64,000 bases of DNA, taken from the NCBI RefSeq assembly GCF_030814435.1, contig NZ_JAUSUW010000012.1:61517-125516 (forward strand), given 5' to 3'. Each line of letters opens with the position of its first letter. The stretch's first letter is position 1. The position numbers and the translations under genes are program-made. Below are positions 43,312-53,263 of this stretch, one piece after another. This DNA comes from Peteryoungia aggregata LMG 23059 (GTDB taxonomy: Bacteria > Pseudomonadota > Alphaproteobacteria > Rhizobiales > Rhizobiaceae). Below the pieces are notes generated by a model. It worked only from the letters and a program-made list of their open reading frames with translations, was not told where the DNA came from and searched no databases.

Positions 43312-44187
43312 TCAGCGGCGCACAAAGTCCTCGATGCGGGCGGCAAGATCCCGCTTCAGCGGATCCTTCAGGCGGTCGCAGATCTCGAGGATCTGCCGAG
43401 CCTTGAAGAAGTCGAGGACCTTGTAGCTGTTGACCTCCGGCCTGATGTAGATGTCGGGCTGGCAGATCTTCATCTTCAGCGCGATATGCGACTGCATCAT
43501 CAGCTGCGAAGCGCCAAAGAGGCTGTCAATGCGGTTCGGCACCAGCGAGCCGTCACCTTCCGGCGCACCGATCACGTCGACGGCCACCAGGATATCGACC
43601 TTGCCGACGAGATGGTCGTAGGGCACCGGGTTGAAGATGCCGCCATCGATCATCAGCCGACGTTCGATGGTTACCGGGGCAAAGAGGGCCGGGATGGCGG
43701 CGGAGGCGGAGAGCGCCTCGTAGAGATCGCCTTCGGTGCGCACCATCTCGCACTGGCCGTAATAATCGGTGGCAATCACGGTGAGCGGCAGGCCGAGCTC
43801 GGCGAAGCTCTCGGGGATCTGCGGCGGCAGGAAGGCGCGCAAGAGGCGTGGCAGGTTGAACTGGCCGAGGCGGAAGCCGCCGAGGGCACGAATGCTGGCG
43901 GGGCGCAGGCTCCAGAAACGGTTCAGGACCAGCGCCCTGTTATCGGCAAGTTCCAGCGTATAGTCACGGATATCGCGGCCACTCATGCCGGCGGCATACC
44001 CGGCCCCGAGGATCGCGCCCATGGAGGAGCCGGCAATCAGCGTCGGCTTGATGCCCAGTTCGTCGAAGACCTCGAGCACCGCGATATGCGAGAAGCCGCG
44101 CGCGCCCCCTGCCCCGAGGGCGAGGCCAATGGTCGGATCGGCCTTCACGGCTGTTGACGGGATCGGGGTTTCAGCGACGAGATCCAT
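43312..44187 (-). CDS. Patatin-like phospholipase (RssA type)
   Basis: 291 residues with the Ser/Asp dyad of patatins: oxyanion loop GAGGARG, nucleophile Ser in GSSMG, and Asp in DGG (MIDGGIFNPVPYD). Acts on membrane lipids; close relatives are predicted esterases of unknown substrate. It is the last gene of a putative operon rluB-rsmD-patatin. Confidence 0.92.
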   Translation of the reverse strand: MDLVAETPIPSTAVKADPTIGLALGAGGARGFSHIAVLEVFDELGIKPTLIAGSSMGAILGAGYAAGMSGRDIRDYTLELADNRALVLNRFWSLRPASIRALGGFRLGQFNLPRLLRAFLPPQIPESFAELGLPLTVIATDYYGQCEMVRTEGDLYEALSASAAIPALFAPVTIERRLMIDGGIFNPVPYDHLVGKVDILVAVDVIGAPEGDGSLVPNRIDSLFGASQLMMQSHIALKMKICQPDIYIRPEVNSYKVLDFFKARQILEICDRLKDPLKRDLAARIEDFVRR

Positions 44188-44213
44188 GGGCCAGCTTTTC
44201 TCCGTTTCGGGGA

Positions 44214-44774
44214 TCAGGCTGGCCTATAGGAAAAGAAGTACATTTTCGTGTCACCGAAGGTGCGCTCTTCCAGGAAGGCGAAAACCGGATCGACGGACAC
44301 CTGCACGTCACCGCGTTCTTCGAGGATGACGAGGGCACCCGGCGCGATCCAGCCGCCCTGATGGGCCGACAGCAAAGCCTTCTCGCCGAGACCTTTGCCA
44401 TAGGGCGGATCGGCGAAGACCAGTTCGAAGGCCTCGATGTTGTTGGAAGGGCCGAGATCGGTGGCGTCGCGCCTCAACATGCGAGCACGGCCATGCAGGC
44501 CGAAGGCATCAATGTTTTCCCAGAGCAGGCCGCGGCCCTCGACGCTGTTCTCGACGAACAGGGCCGACTTGCAGCCCCGCGACAGCGCTTCTATGCCGAC
44601 CGCACCTGTGCCGGCGAAGAGGTCGAGAATGCGGGTGCCATCGAGCACGCCCGGATGGGCGTGCGCGAGGATATTGAACAGGCTTTCCCGCGTCCGGTCG
44701 ACGGTCGGCCGGATGTCATTGGACTTGGGCGTGGCCAGCGTGCGGCCACGGAACTCACCGCCAACGATGCGCAT
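44214..44774 (-). CDS. rsmD: 16S rRNA (guanine-966-N2)-methyltransferase
   Basis: 186 residues. SAM-binding motif ILDLFAGTGAVGIEALSRG and catalytic DPPY in VFADPPYGKG. Methylates 16S rRNA in the 30S subunit. It starts 6 bp after the rluB stop, so two rRNA-modification genes are coupled. Confidence 0.96.
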   Translation of the reverse strand: MRIVGGEFRGRTLATPKSNDIRPTVDRTRESLFNILAHAHPGVLDGTRILDLFAGTGAVGIEALSRGCKSALFVENSVEGRGLLWENIDAFGLHGRARMLRRDATDLGPSNNIEAFELVFADPPYGKGLGEKALLSAHQGGWIAPGALVILEERGDVQVSVDPVFAFLEERTFGDTKMYFFSYRPA

Positions 44775-44780
44775 GACGGC

Positions 44781-46880
44781 TTACCTCTTGCCCTTGGGGG
44801 CGCCCGTGCGGGGACCGGAGGGCTTGCCACCCGGGCCGCCGGAGCGTGGGCCACCGGCAGGGCGCCCGCCCGGCTTGCCGCCGAAGCTTTTGCCGCCACC
44901 AGGCTTGCCGCCAAATGACTTGCCAGCCGGTCTGCCAGCCGGCTTGCCGAAGGACTTGCCAGCGGGCCGGTCACCGAAGGGACGGTCGCCCGCAGGTCTT
45001 GCGCCACGCGGCTTGTCACCGAAAGGCCTGTCGCCAGCCGGACGCTCGCCCCGGGGACGATCATCGCGAGGGCGATCATCACGCGGTCTGGCGTCACGGG
45101 GACGGTCGTCACGAGGACGGTCATCACGCGGCCTGTCATCGCGGGCGCGATCCGGCGTGAACCGTTCCGTGCGCGGACGATCCGGCTTGTCGCCGAAAGG
45201 CTTGCGAGGACCGCGATCACCAAAATCCTTGCGGGGGCCGCGGTCGCCGAAGTCCTTGCGTGGACCACGGTCTGCGCCTTCACGACGCGGCGCGCGGTCA
45301 TCGCCTTCACGGCGTGGTGCGCGTTCTGCACGATCGCCAAAATCACGGCGCGGGCCACGATCCGTTCCTTCGCGGCGCGGGCCACGGTCTGCACCCTCGC
45401 GGCGCGGGCCGCGGTCTGCACCTTCACGACGCGGAGCGCGGTCGTCACCATCGCGACGGGCGGGACGGTCGCCGAAGCCACCGCGCTTTTCGCCACGGTC
45501 GCCACCGCGACCGCCGGGCTTCTGGTCCGGGCCGTCGGCGCGGATCCAATCACCCTCTTCGTCACGGGCACGGGTAATCTGGACGGTGGAGGTCGGACGG
45601 TCGTCAAAACGTTCGGCGGGCTTTGCGCCACGCGGATCGGGCTTGCGACGGGCAGCTGCAGCGGCTGCCTTTTCGCCAAGCGGACGGGCGCCAGGCGCCA
45701 TCCAGACATTGGCCGTGCGGCCCTTCGTGTTGCCCAACGGGCGCTTCGGCTTGTCGGCGAACTTGTCGCCAGATTTGCCATCGTCGCGGCGGGTGTCGAG
45801 GCGGCCAAGTGCGCGCTCGCGCTTGTCACCCTTGTCAGCCCAGTCCTTCGGTGCAGCACGCTTCTTGTCTGCGGGGCGCTCGTCACGACCCCAGTCGGCC
45901 TTCTGCTCGCGGCCAGGCTTCTTCGCCGGTGCAGCGACCTCTTCCTCGTCGGTCTCGACACCGTGCGCATAGATCGGAGCGTCGAAATTGGCCTTGGCGT
46001 CCTCGATCAGGCGGGGGCCGAGCTGGTCGCGCAGCATGCGACCACGCACTTCGAGCACCTGGCCTTCCGGCAGATCGCCGAGCTGGAAGGGACCATAGGA
46101 GATACGGATCAGGCGGTTGACCTCGAGACCGAGCGCGCCGAGCACGTTCTTGATCTCACGGTTCTTGCCTTCACGCAGGCCCATGGTGATCCAGACATTG
46201 TGACCCTGCTTGCGGTCGAGCGTCGCATCGATCGCGCCGTAGAGTACGCCGTCGACGGCAATGCCTTCCTTCAGCGCGTCGAGTGCCGGCTGATCGACAT
46301 CACCATAGGCGCGCACGCGGTAGCGGCGCAGCCAGCCGGTGGTCGGCAGTTCGAGCACGCGGGCGAGGCCGCCGTCATTGGTGACCAGCAGCAGGCCTTC
46401 GGTGTTGATGTCGAGGCGGCCGATGGACATGACGCGCGGCAGGTCTTCCGGCAGGTTTTCGAAGACGGTCGGGCGGCCTTCCGGATCGGAATTGGTCGTC
46501 ACCAAGCCGGCCGGCTTGTGGTAGAGCCAGAGACGGGTGCGCTCGATGCCGCGGATCGGCTGGCCATCGACCTCGATCTTGTCGGCCAGCGTCGCGTTCA
46601 GCACCGGTGTTTCGAGCACCTTGCCGTTCACGGCCACGCGGCCTTCCATGATCATGCGCTCGATATCGCGGCGGGATGCGACCCCGGCGCGCGCGAGGAG
46701 CTTGGAAATGCGCTCGGGCTTTATGGTGTCGTCGCTGGCCGATGCCTCGGCGCGGGCCACGCGGGCTGGCTTGTCTGCGGAGGCTGCGGACGGCTTGGCG
46801 GACGGTTTTCTGGTTTGCGGCTTGCCGCTGCGGTCGGAGGGCTTGCCCCCCGGACGCCTGGACTTGTCTTTGAATGTCAT
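44781..46880 (-). CDS. rluB: 23S rRNA pseudouridine synthase RluB-type with long RG/RD-rich tail
   Basis: 699 residues. S4 RNA-binding domain about 57-105 ([19 protein letters not shown]), synthase domain about 115-290 with catalytic Asp157 in [13 protein letters not shown] and the [12 protein letters not shown] block. From about residue 310 to the end (44781-45953) is a roughly 390-residue low-complexity tail, rich in Arg, Gly, Asp and Lys with tandem units such as PRREGADRG and DRPRD. Rhizobial RluB proteins commonly carry such tails; this one is longer than the enzyme itself. Likely RNA-binding and disordered. Confidence 0.93.
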   Translation of the reverse strand: MTFKDKSRRPGGKPSDRSGKPQTRKPSAKPSAASADKPARVARAEASASDDTIKPERISKLLARAGVASRRDIERMIMEGRVAVNGKVLETPVLNATLADKIEVDGQPIRGIERTRLWLYHKPAGLVTTNSDPEGRPTVFENLPEDLPRVMSIGRLDINTEGLLLVTNDGGLARVLELPTTGWLRRYRVRAYGDVDQPALDALKEGIAVDGVLYGAIDATLDRKQGHNVWITMGLREGKNREIKNVLGALGLEVNRLIRISYGPFQLGDLPEGQVLEVRGRMLRDQLGPRLIEDAKANFDAPIYAHGVETDEEEVAAPAKKPGREQKADWGRDERPADKKRAAPKDWADKGDKRERALGRLDTRRDDGKSGDKFADKPKRPLGNTKGRTANVWMAPGARPLGEKAAAAAARRKPDPRGAKPAERFDDRPTSTVQITRARDEEGDWIRADGPDQKPGGRGGDRGEKRGGFGDRPARRDGDDRAPRREGADRGPRREGADRGPRREGTDRGPRRDFGDRAERAPRREGDDRAPRREGADRGPRKDFGDRGPRKDFGDRGPRKPFGDKPDRPRTERFTPDRARDDRPRDDRPRDDRPRDARPRDDRPRDDRPRGERPAGDRPFGDKPRGARPAGDRPFGDRPAGKSFGKPAGRPAGKSFGGKPGGGKSFGGKPGGRPAGGPRSGGPGGKPSGPRTGAPKGKR
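45050..45450 (-). repeat. In-gene tandem repeats in the rluB tail
   Basis: Imperfect coding repeats. One block repeats about 15 bp (DRPRD units, around 45050-45150) and another repeats about 27 bp (PRREGADRG and PRKDFGDRG units, around 45190-45450). The frame is preserved, as unit lengths are multiples of three, so unit number could change without frameshift. Confidence 0.75.
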
Positions 46881-46949
46881 TTGCTGTTTGCCTGTCGTTT
46901 GGGCTGTCGTATCAGGTCACGCGGCTCTGGTTAAGTGGAAAGTTCGTGC

Positions 46950-47402
46950 ATGGGGAAGACAAAAGGCTTCATGGAAGCGGCCTTCGAGGAGGCTCGCGCC
47001 GCAGGTGAGCGCGGCGAGGTTCCGATCGGTGCCGTAGTCGTGCGCGACGGCGAGATCCTCGGGCGGGCCGGCAATGAGACGCGCGCGCTCAATGACGTGA
47101 CCGCTCATGCCGAGATCCTCGCCATCCGACGGGCCGCCGCAATCGTTGGTGATGAACGCCTTGTCGATGCCGACCTTTATGTGACGCTCGAGCCCTGCAC
47201 GATGTGTGCGGCGGCGATCTCCTTTGCCCGGATCCGGCGACTCTATTATGCTGCCGGCGACGCCAAGGGCGGAGCAGTGGAGAACGGCGTGCGCTTCTAT
47301 CAGCAACCGACCTGCCACCACATACCCGAGGTCTATTCCGGTATCAGGGAAAGCGAGGCTGCCGAAATGCTCAAGAGCTTCTTCCAGAACAGGAGGGACT
47401 GA
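46950..47402 (+). CDS. tadA: tRNA-specific adenosine deaminase
   Basis: 150 residues. Converts A34 of tRNA-Arg(ACG) to inosine. Zinc site: His and catalytic Glu in HAEILAIR, and two Cys in PCTMC. ATG 46950 has GGAAAG 7 nt upstream; the GTG at 46935 is inside this ribosome site region. Divergent from rluB. Stop overlaps the next start (TGATG). Confidence 0.96.
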   Translation: MGKTKGFMEAAFEEARAAGERGEVPIGAVVVRDGEILGRAGNETRALNDVTAHAEILAIRRAAAIVGDERLVDADLYVTLEPCTMCAAAISFARIRRLYYAAGDAKGGAVENGVRFYQQPTCHHIPEVYSGIRESEAAEMLKSFFQNRRD

Positions 47403-47722
47403 TGATCTATGTCGCGTTGGTGTTATCGATCTTGGCCATGGCCGCGATTGCGACCTGGGCCCATCGCAATATCTCGCCCGAAACCAGCCGCCTGCCGATG
47501 CAATGGTCCGCAAGCGGAACGGTGAACTGGCGCGCACCCCGGCTCGTGGCCATTGCCGCAACGCCGGTCCTGATGCTCGCGCTGATGGTGCTGATCTTCA
47601 TTCTGTCCCGCAACGACCTTGCGGAACGCAACATGGCGCTGCTGTGGCTGGCCTTCCTGGGCCCTCCGCTGCAGGCGGTGCACATGGCGCTCGTTGCCCG
47701 AACGGTCGAGAACGAAGACTGA
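47402..47722 (+). CDS. Small three-span membrane protein
   Basis: 106 residues with hydrophobic segments at about 4-20 (VALVLSILAMAAIATWA), 50-68 and 80-98. It overlaps the tadA stop by one base, so translation is coupled. No family recognised beyond similar small rhizobial membrane proteins. Confidence 0.75.
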   Translation: MIYVALVLSILAMAAIATWAHRNISPETSRLPMQWSASGTVNWRAPRLVAIAATPVLMLALMVLIFILSRNDLAERNMALLWLAFLGPPLQAVHMALVARTVENED

Positions 47723-47739
47723 ACCGTAGCCGGGGCCAT

Positions 47740-48222
47740 TCAGTCGGCGCTGGCAAAGGCCTCCAGGGCCTTGCCGGCCAGCCGGTAACGGATCCACTCG
47801 GTCTGCGGCTCGGCACCGATCGCGTCGTAGACGCGGATCGCCGGTGCGTTCCAGTCAAGTACGCTCCATTCGAAGCGACCACAGCCCTTCTCGACGGCAA
47901 TGCGCGCCAGGTGCTTGAGGAGGAGCTTGCCGGCGCCTGAGCCGCGTTGGTCAGGGGAAACGTAGAGATCCTCAAGATAGAGGCCGTTCCGCGCTTGCCA
48001 GGTGGAATAGTTGTAGAACCAGACAGCAAAACCGGCGGGCTTACCATCACACTCCAGGATCGCTGCGTCCGTTACGGAGCCTTCACCGAAAATCGAGGTC
48101 CGGATCGTCTCCTCGGTCGCCTCCACCTCATGGCCCGCCTTTTCGTAGACGGCAAGTTCGGTGATCAAACCGAGGATCACGGCGGCATCCGCAGGTGTCG
48201 CGGGGCGAATGGTGAAGTTCAT
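47740..48222 (-). CDS. GNAT family N-acetyltransferase
   Basis: 160 residues with the GNAT acetyl-CoA loop (LYLEDLYVSPDQRGSGAGKLLL) and the RPATPADAAVILGLITELAVYEKA start typical of the spermidine/thialysine acetyltransferase (SAT2-like) group. The acceptor amine is not certain. Convergent with the tadA operon, 17 bp from it. Confidence 0.88.
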   Translation of the reverse strand: MNFTIRPATPADAAVILGLITELAVYEKAGHEVEATEETIRTSIFGEGSVTDAAILECDGKPAGFAVWFYNYSTWQARNGLYLEDLYVSPDQRGSGAGKLLLKHLARIAVEKGCGRFEWSVLDWNAPAIRVYDAIGAEPQTEWIRYRLAGKALEAFASAD

Positions 48223-48291
48223 CGGGATACCTCAAAGAAAAAAGGCAGGTCGTTTCCGCCCTGCCCTGTCATGTCTTGAATCGGAAAGCGC

Positions 48292-48924
48292 TTACTGGAA
48301 GGGCATCCACCACGAGCTACCCTGCTGGGCGGCCTTGGCTTCCTTCTTGCGGCGCTTTTCCTTCTTGACTTCAGGCTCGCCGAGGTCGGTGAGTGCGACT
48401 TCGTTGACCTGACGGTATTCCGCCGGCGGATCGGAGAGGAGACGACGCTGGTCGAGATAGGCCCCCTTCTGGAGCTGGCGCGCGTCGCGGAAGGCCTGCC
48501 ACTTCTGGGTCTCGGTCATGGTGCCGGCGGTGCCGTAGCCGGCGAGCAGCGGCGAACGGTAACGTGGGTTGTCGGCATTGGCGTCAGCCTCGGCGACGAG
48601 CCGCTCACGCGCTTCCTCGGGCGATTCAACCCATTCCGGATTGGTTTCGCGGCTGGCGACCGATGCCTGCGGCGCAACAAGCGCTGCCGTCTGAGTGCCG
48701 CCCGGCGGCAGCACGAGATCAGGGCGCGGATTGTACTTGGTGCCCTTGTTGGCGGGTTCGCGCGGAGCCAGCGACACGGCCGAGCCGACGTCGTCGACCA
48801 GCTGCTCCATCGCCGTCTTGTCGGTGCCGTAGGTCGGGCTTCCGACGCAGCCGGACAAACCAGCAGTCACGCCGAAAAGACCAAACAGACCGAGGCCAAC
48901 TCTGAACAGATATGCCGAATTCAT
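48292..48924 (-). CDS. Putative lipoprotein, conserved in rhizobia
   Basis: 210 residues with a lipoprotein signal peptide: hydrophobic region then lipobox LSGC, Cys26 being the lipidated residue. The rest is polar, without recognised domain, ending in a Lys/Arg-rich stretch and WWMPFQ. Probably outer-membrane anchored. It lies 136 bp downstream of ileS on the same strand, the position where lspA is often found. Confidence 0.78.
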   Translation of the reverse strand: MNSAYLFRVGLGLFGLFGVTAGLSGCVGSPTYGTDKTAMEQLVDDVGSAVSLAPREPANKGTKYNPRPDLVLPPGGTQTAALVAPQASVASRETNPEWVESPEEARERLVAEADANADNPRYRSPLLAGYGTAGTMTETQKWQAFRDARQLQKGAYLDQRRLLSDPPAEYRQVNEVALTDLGEPEVKKEKRRKKEAKAAQQGSSWWMPFQ

Positions 48925-49060
48925 GAATGCCTACCAGCCTCGCCGCAGTTTCATCAGTCGTGCCGAATACTCGCGACCAGCCCTGCCGGTCGATTTCGGC
49001 CAATTTCAGGCAGTTTTACCGGATGACCTACGAAAGCGCAAATCATCCGGTCACATTTCC

Positions 49061-52021
49061 TTATCCGAGTGCTGCCAGCTCGCGCAGCGCCTGGGCGTCG
49101 CGGGCCGAAACATCGGGATAATCAGGGTCGGTGCCGACATCCGTGGTGATCTTCCAGGAGCGGGCGCACTTCGTGCCCTCGGCCAGCTTCGGCTCGACGG
49201 CGACCTTGGTGCCATCGTCGAGACGGAAGGCTTCATCAGGGCCTTCGCCTGCGACAACCTGGATATCCGAGGTGATGCAGATCTCGGCGAAGTCGAGGCC
49301 GTCAAGCGCCTTCAGAAGCTCGGCATCGGCGACATGCACGACCGGGGCTGCTTCCAGCGAGGAGCCGATGCGCTTTTCCTTGCGCTCGATTTCCAAGGCA
49401 CCGGTGACGGCACGACGGACGGCGCGAACGCCCTTCCACTTCTCGGCGACCGCCTCGTTCGACCAGTCGGCCGGAACCGTCGGGAACTGCTCAAGATGCA
49501 CCGACTCAGCCTTGGGATCACGCGAGAGCCAGGCCTCTTCCGTGGTGAACGGCATCATAGGCGCAAACCACAGAACCAGGCAGTCGAAAAGCTTGCGGAT
49601 GACGAAGAGGGCCGAGCGGCGCTTCAGGCTCGACGGAGCGTCGCAATAGAGCGTGTCCTTGCGGATGTCGAAGTAGAAGGCCGAGAGTTCGACATTGGCG
49701 AAATCGCTGAGAGCGCGGACGATGCGCTTGAAGTCGAACTCGTCGTAGCCCTTGCGGACAACCTGATCGAGCTCGGACAAGCGATGCAGCATCAGCTTTT
49801 CGAGTTCCGGCAGATCGGCATAGGCGATCTCGTCGCCATGGTCATGGGCGAGCGTGCCGAGCATCCAGCGGATTGTGTTGCGGATCTTGCGGTAGCTGTC
49901 GATGTTCGTCTGGATGATCGTCTTGCCGAGGCGCTGGTCTTCCCAGTAGTCGGTGTTCATCACCCAGAGACGCAGGATATCGGCGCCGGATTCCTTCATC
50001 ACGTCCTGCGGCGTCACCGTGTTGCCGAGAGACTTCGACATCTTGCGGCCGTCCTCGGCCATCGTGAAGCCGTGGGTGACGACAGCGTTATAGGGCGCAC
50101 GGCCACGGGTGGCGCAGCTTTCGAGCAGCGACGAATGGAACCAGCCGCGATGCTGGTCGGAGCCTTCCAGATAGACGTCGGCCGGCCATTTCAGGTCCGG
50201 ACGGTCTTCGAGCGTGAAGGTGTGGGTGGAGCCCGAGTCGAACCAGACGTCGAGGATGTCTGACACCATCTGCCACTTGTCGCCGTCATGCTCTCCGGCC
50301 AGGAAACGTTCCTTGGCGCCTTCGGCGAACCAGGCATCGGCACCTTCGACTTCGAAGGCCGCGAGGATGCGGGCGTTGACCTTCTCATCCTGCAGCACAT
50401 TGCCTTCGGCATCGGCGAAGACGCAGATCGGTACGCCCCAAGCTCTTTGACGAGAAAGAACCCAATCCGGGCGCTGCTCGATCATGGCGCGCAGGCGGTT
50501 CTGGCCACCGGCGGGGACGAAGCGGGTCTGGTCGATGGCATCAAGTGCGCGGGTGCGCAGCGTCGTGCCGTCGGACAGGTCCTTGTCCATATAGACGAAC
50601 CACTGCGGCGTGTTGCGGAAGATGACCGGCTTCTTGGAGCGCCAGGAATGCGGGTATTCGTGCTTGATGCGGCCGCGGGCAAAGAGGTTGTTGGCCTTGA
50701 TCAGGGCATCCATGACACGCTTGTTGGCGTCGCCCTTCTTGCCGTTGTCGTCGAGCACGCGGGCAGCACCACCTTCGGCGGACGGGCCAAAACCGGGGGC
50801 GTCTTCGGTGTAGAAGCCGGCGTCATCGACGGGGAACGGGATCTTCACGTCGATGCCACGGGCTTCGAGCTGGCGGACATTCGCCATCCAGGCTTCAAAG
50901 TCTTCGCGACCGTGGCTCGGTGCCGTGTGGACGAAACCGGTACCGGCGTCATCGGTGACGTGATCGCCATCGAGGAGGGGCACGTCGAAGGTGTAGCCGA
51001 GATCGGCCAGTGGGTGGACGCAACGCACAGACTTCAGCACGTAATCTGGAACGCCGTAAAGCCGTTCAAGTTCGATCTTTGCTTTTGCTGCACATTCACC
51101 AGCTAGGCGGTCGGCAAATACCAGCCGCTCACCCGGTTGAGGTCCAAAATCATTTACTGACGAGACCACCTTATACAGCCCATAGGGCACTTTCGACGAA
51201 AATGAGATGGCTCGATTTCCGGGGATCGTCCAAGGGGTTGTTGTCCAAATCACAACCGCGTCCCCAGGGAAAAGCCTGTGCATTTCTTCATTGGAGGTAG
51301 GCTCTTCGCCTCCTCCCCAGGAGACGTTCCCGCCTGTCACATACTTTACCGGGAACTTCACCCAGATCGTGTCGCTCTCGACCTCGGCATATTCCACTTC
51401 GGCTTCCGCCAGCGCAGTGCGCTCGACGACCGACCACATGATCGGCTTGGAGCCGCGATAGAGCTGGCCGGACATGGCGATCTTAAGGAGTTCGCCGGCG
51501 ATCCGGGCTTCCGAATGGAAGGCCATGGTCGTGTAGGGATTGTCGAAATCGCCCTCGATGCCGAGACGGCGGAACTCGTCCGACTGGATGTTGATCCACC
51601 CTTGCGCGAACTCACGGCATTCCCGACGGAATTCGTTGACCGGGACCTCGTTCTTGTCCTTGCCCTTTTCGCGATACTTTTCTTCGATCTTCCATTCGAT
51701 CGGCAGGCCGTGGCAGTCCCAGCCGGGCACGTAGTTGGAATCGAAACCGCGCATCTGGAAGGAGCGGGTGATGACGTCCTTCAAGACCTTGTTCAGCGCA
51801 TGGCCGATATGGATGTTGCCGTTGGCGTAAGGAGGGCCGTCATGCAGGACGAATTTCTCGCGGCCGGCGGCCGAGGCGCGCAGGCGCTTGTAGAGACCCA
51901 TCTGCTTCCACTTCGCCGCCATTTCCGGCTCCTTCTGGGGAAGGCCGGCGCGCATCGGGAACTCTGTTTCGGGCAGATAGAGGGTCTTGGAGTAGTCGAT
52001 CTTTTCAGGGGTATCGGTCAT
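49061..52021 (-). CDS. ileS: Isoleucine--tRNA ligase
   Basis: 986 residues, class I synthetase. HIGH motif at residues 71-74 ([14 protein letters not shown]), KMSKS at about 660-664 ([10 protein letters not shown]), an editing (CP1) domain between about 200 and 400 ([21 protein letters not shown]) and the C-terminal anticodon-binding domain. Charges tRNA-Ile and hydrolyses mischarged Val. A segment of the editing domain (about 51060-51300) has distinctly lower G+C and unusual codons. Start ATG 52021. Confidence 0.97.
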   Translation of the reverse strand: MTDTPEKIDYSKTLYLPETEFPMRAGLPQKEPEMAAKWKQMGLYKRLRASAAGREKFVLHDGPPYANGNIHIGHALNKVLKDVITRSFQMRGFDSNYVPGWDCHGLPIEWKIEEKYREKGKDKNEVPVNEFRRECREFAQGWINIQSDEFRRLGIEGDFDNPYTTMAFHSEARIAGELLKIAMSGQLYRGSKPIMWSVVERTALAEAEVEYAEVESDTIWVKFPVKYVTGGNVSWGGGEEPTSNEEMHRLFPGDAVVIWTTTPWTIPGNRAISFSSKVPYGLYKVVSSVNDFGPQPGERLVFADRLAGECAAKAKIELERLYGVPDYVLKSVRCVHPLADLGYTFDVPLLDGDHVTDDAGTGFVHTAPSHGREDFEAWMANVRQLEARGIDVKIPFPVDDAGFYTEDAPGFGPSAEGGAARVLDDNGKKGDANKRVMDALIKANNLFARGRIKHEYPHSWRSKKPVIFRNTPQWFVYMDKDLSDGTTLRTRALDAIDQTRFVPAGGQNRLRAMIEQRPDWVLSRQRAWGVPICVFADAEGNVLQDEKVNARILAAFEVEGADAWFAEGAKERFLAGEHDGDKWQMVSDILDVWFDSGSTHTFTLEDRPDLKWPADVYLEGSDQHRGWFHSSLLESCATRGRAPYNAVVTHGFTMAEDGRKMSKSLGNTVTPQDVMKESGADILRLWVMNTDYWEDQRLGKTIIQTNIDSYRKIRNTIRWMLGTLAHDHGDEIAYADLPELEKLMLHRLSELDQVVRKGYDEFDFKRIVRALSDFANVELSAFYFDIRKDTLYCDAPSSLKRRSALFVIRKLFDCLVLWFAPMMPFTTEEAWLSRDPKAESVHLEQFPTVPADWSNEAVAEKWKGVRAVRRAVTGALEIERKEKRIGSSLEAAPVVHVADAELLKALDGLDFAEICITSDIQVVAGEGPDEAFRLDDGTKVAVEPKLAEGTKCARSWKITTDVGTDPDYPDVSARDAQALRELAALG

Positions 52022-52336
52022 GGATCAGCCATCGAATGGGGCGACCTCAAGCGGTCGCGGAATTATGTCATGGATTGGCGGCAAGCGGGCGCGGGGCTTC
52101 TAACCCAACGCCAAAAACCCGGACCTTCCCGCAGCTCTTCAAGCCGCCGGGAGGGCCGGGCCAGTAATTCGAATGATCCGGGCCGCCGAAAGATACGTCA
52201 TGGCCGCGTTCTTTAGGGGTTTTTCGCGCCAAAAGGAAGGGGCAAGATGGGCGAGATGGACAGGTCAACGGGACATGCCTAGACTGTGTTCATCACCCCA
52301 TGTCAGCGGGCCACACGGGATCAGGGCGGAGACGGC

Positions 52337-52621
52337 ATGACACGCAAAGCGCAGCTAAAGGTCGACCTCGACGCCAAGCTCGCCGATGATTTTGCCGCGG
52401 CGGTCACATCCGCACAGACGTCCGAAAGCGAAGTCCTGCGCGAGATGGTGCAGGACTATGTCGAGCGGCAGAAGGTCGATAGCGGCTATCGTCAGTTTCT
52501 CGAGGCAAAGGTCGCGCGTGGCCGCGAGGACGTGGCGGCCGGGGAGGTCATCGCAGCAGACGATGCCGAACGGATGTTTGCTGAGCGACGGGAACTGGCT
52601 CTCAAGGCGAGCCGCTCATGA
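52337..52621 (+). CDS. parD: ParD/CopG-type antitoxin
   Basis: 94 residues. N-terminal ribbon-helix-helix-like part (KAQLKVDLDAKLADDFAAAV then a helical VLREMVQDYVE), and a C-terminal helix-rich toxin-binding part. Start ATG 52337 with GGAG upstream. The last codon overlaps the toxin start (ATGA), the usual arrangement for this kind of module. Confidence 0.85.
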   Translation: MTRKAQLKVDLDAKLADDFAAAVTSAQTSESEVLREMVQDYVERQKVDSGYRQFLEAKVARGREDVAAGEVIAADDAERMFAERRELALKASRS

Positions 52622-52905
52622 TCGTTCGATGGACGCGCCAGGCCATTCGTGACCGCGCTTCCATCTTCGACTACCTCGTGGCGAAGAATCCGCTGGCCGC
52701 ACTGTCCATCGACAACAGCTTCGAACAGGCCGCCATCCAGCTTGGTCAGTTTCCCCATTCCGGCAAAATCGGCCTGGTCCTTGGCACACGCGAACTTCTG
52801 CCACATCCCAGCTATCGCCTCATCTACGAGGTGACTAACGGCCAGCTCGCCATCCTCGCGATCGTCCATACCTCACGGCAATGGCCACCGACCGACAGCG
52901 ATTGA
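52618..52905 (+). CDS. parE: RelE/ParE-family toxin
   Basis: 95 residues with the RelE/ParE fold: RWTRQAIRDRASIFDYLVAKNP helix pair and the C-terminal strands YRLIYEVTNGQLAILAIVHTSRQWP. ParE toxins act on gyrase, RelE toxins cut mRNA; which applies is not determinable here, but the ParE-like helices favour the former. Paired with the antitoxin upstream. Confidence 0.88.
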   Translation: MIVRWTRQAIRDRASIFDYLVAKNPLAALSIDNSFEQAAIQLGQFPHSGKIGLVLGTRELLPHPSYRLIYEVTNGQLAILAIVHTSRQWPPTDSD

Positions 52906-52921
52906 TGCAACCCGGCGACTT

Positions 52922-53161
52922 TCACTCGCCGCCGTCTGCCTCGACGACCGCACGTAAGGCGTCGTTGATGCGGTCCTGCCAGCCGGGGCCGTCCTTCTGG
53001 AAATGTTCAAGGACGGCGCTGTCGAGCTTGATCGAGACCATTTCCTTGACCTCCGGCGGCGCGCGGCGTTCTACGGCGGGCGCAACCGGCTTTGGAGCCG
53101 GCCTGAACAGGGCCTCGGCCGCGTCTTTCGGGTTCACGGGTCTGCGTGGCGTCGTGGCCAT
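52922..53161 (-). CDS. BrnA-like antitoxin (orphan)
   Basis: 79 residues. The C-terminal part VSIKLDSAVLEHFQKDGPGWQDRINDALRAVVEAD resembles the BrnA/CopG ribbon-helix-helix antitoxins. The N-terminus is Pro/Ala-rich. No brnT toxin gene is adjacent, so it may be a solo regulator. Start ATG 53161 with AAAGG upstream; the longer frame to 53230 is unlikely. Confidence 0.72.
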   Translation of the reverse strand: MATTPRRPVNPKDAAEALFRPAPKPVAPAVERRAPPEVKEMVSIKLDSAVLEHFQKDGPGWQDRINDALRAVVEADGGE

Positions 53162-53263
53162 GGTCTGCCTTTCCGGCTGTGGAGATGATTTGCTGCCGCG
53201 CACTAGGCGCGAATGCGGTTGGCGCGTCAAGCGGAACCGGTGGCATGGCGATGCGGCGGTCGC

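Noticed and set aside
45050..45450. Repeats that might suggest a CRISPR array
   Set aside because: Units are short, in frame, without unique spacers, and encode the rluB tail.
44437..45972. Long plus-strand frames opposite the rluB tail
   Set aside because: They are mirror images of the repetitive Arg/Gly-coding sequence and show only Ser/Arg/Pro low complexity.
48923..50263. A 446-codon plus-strand frame opposite ileS
   Set aside because: Antisense shadow of a well-conserved synthetase.
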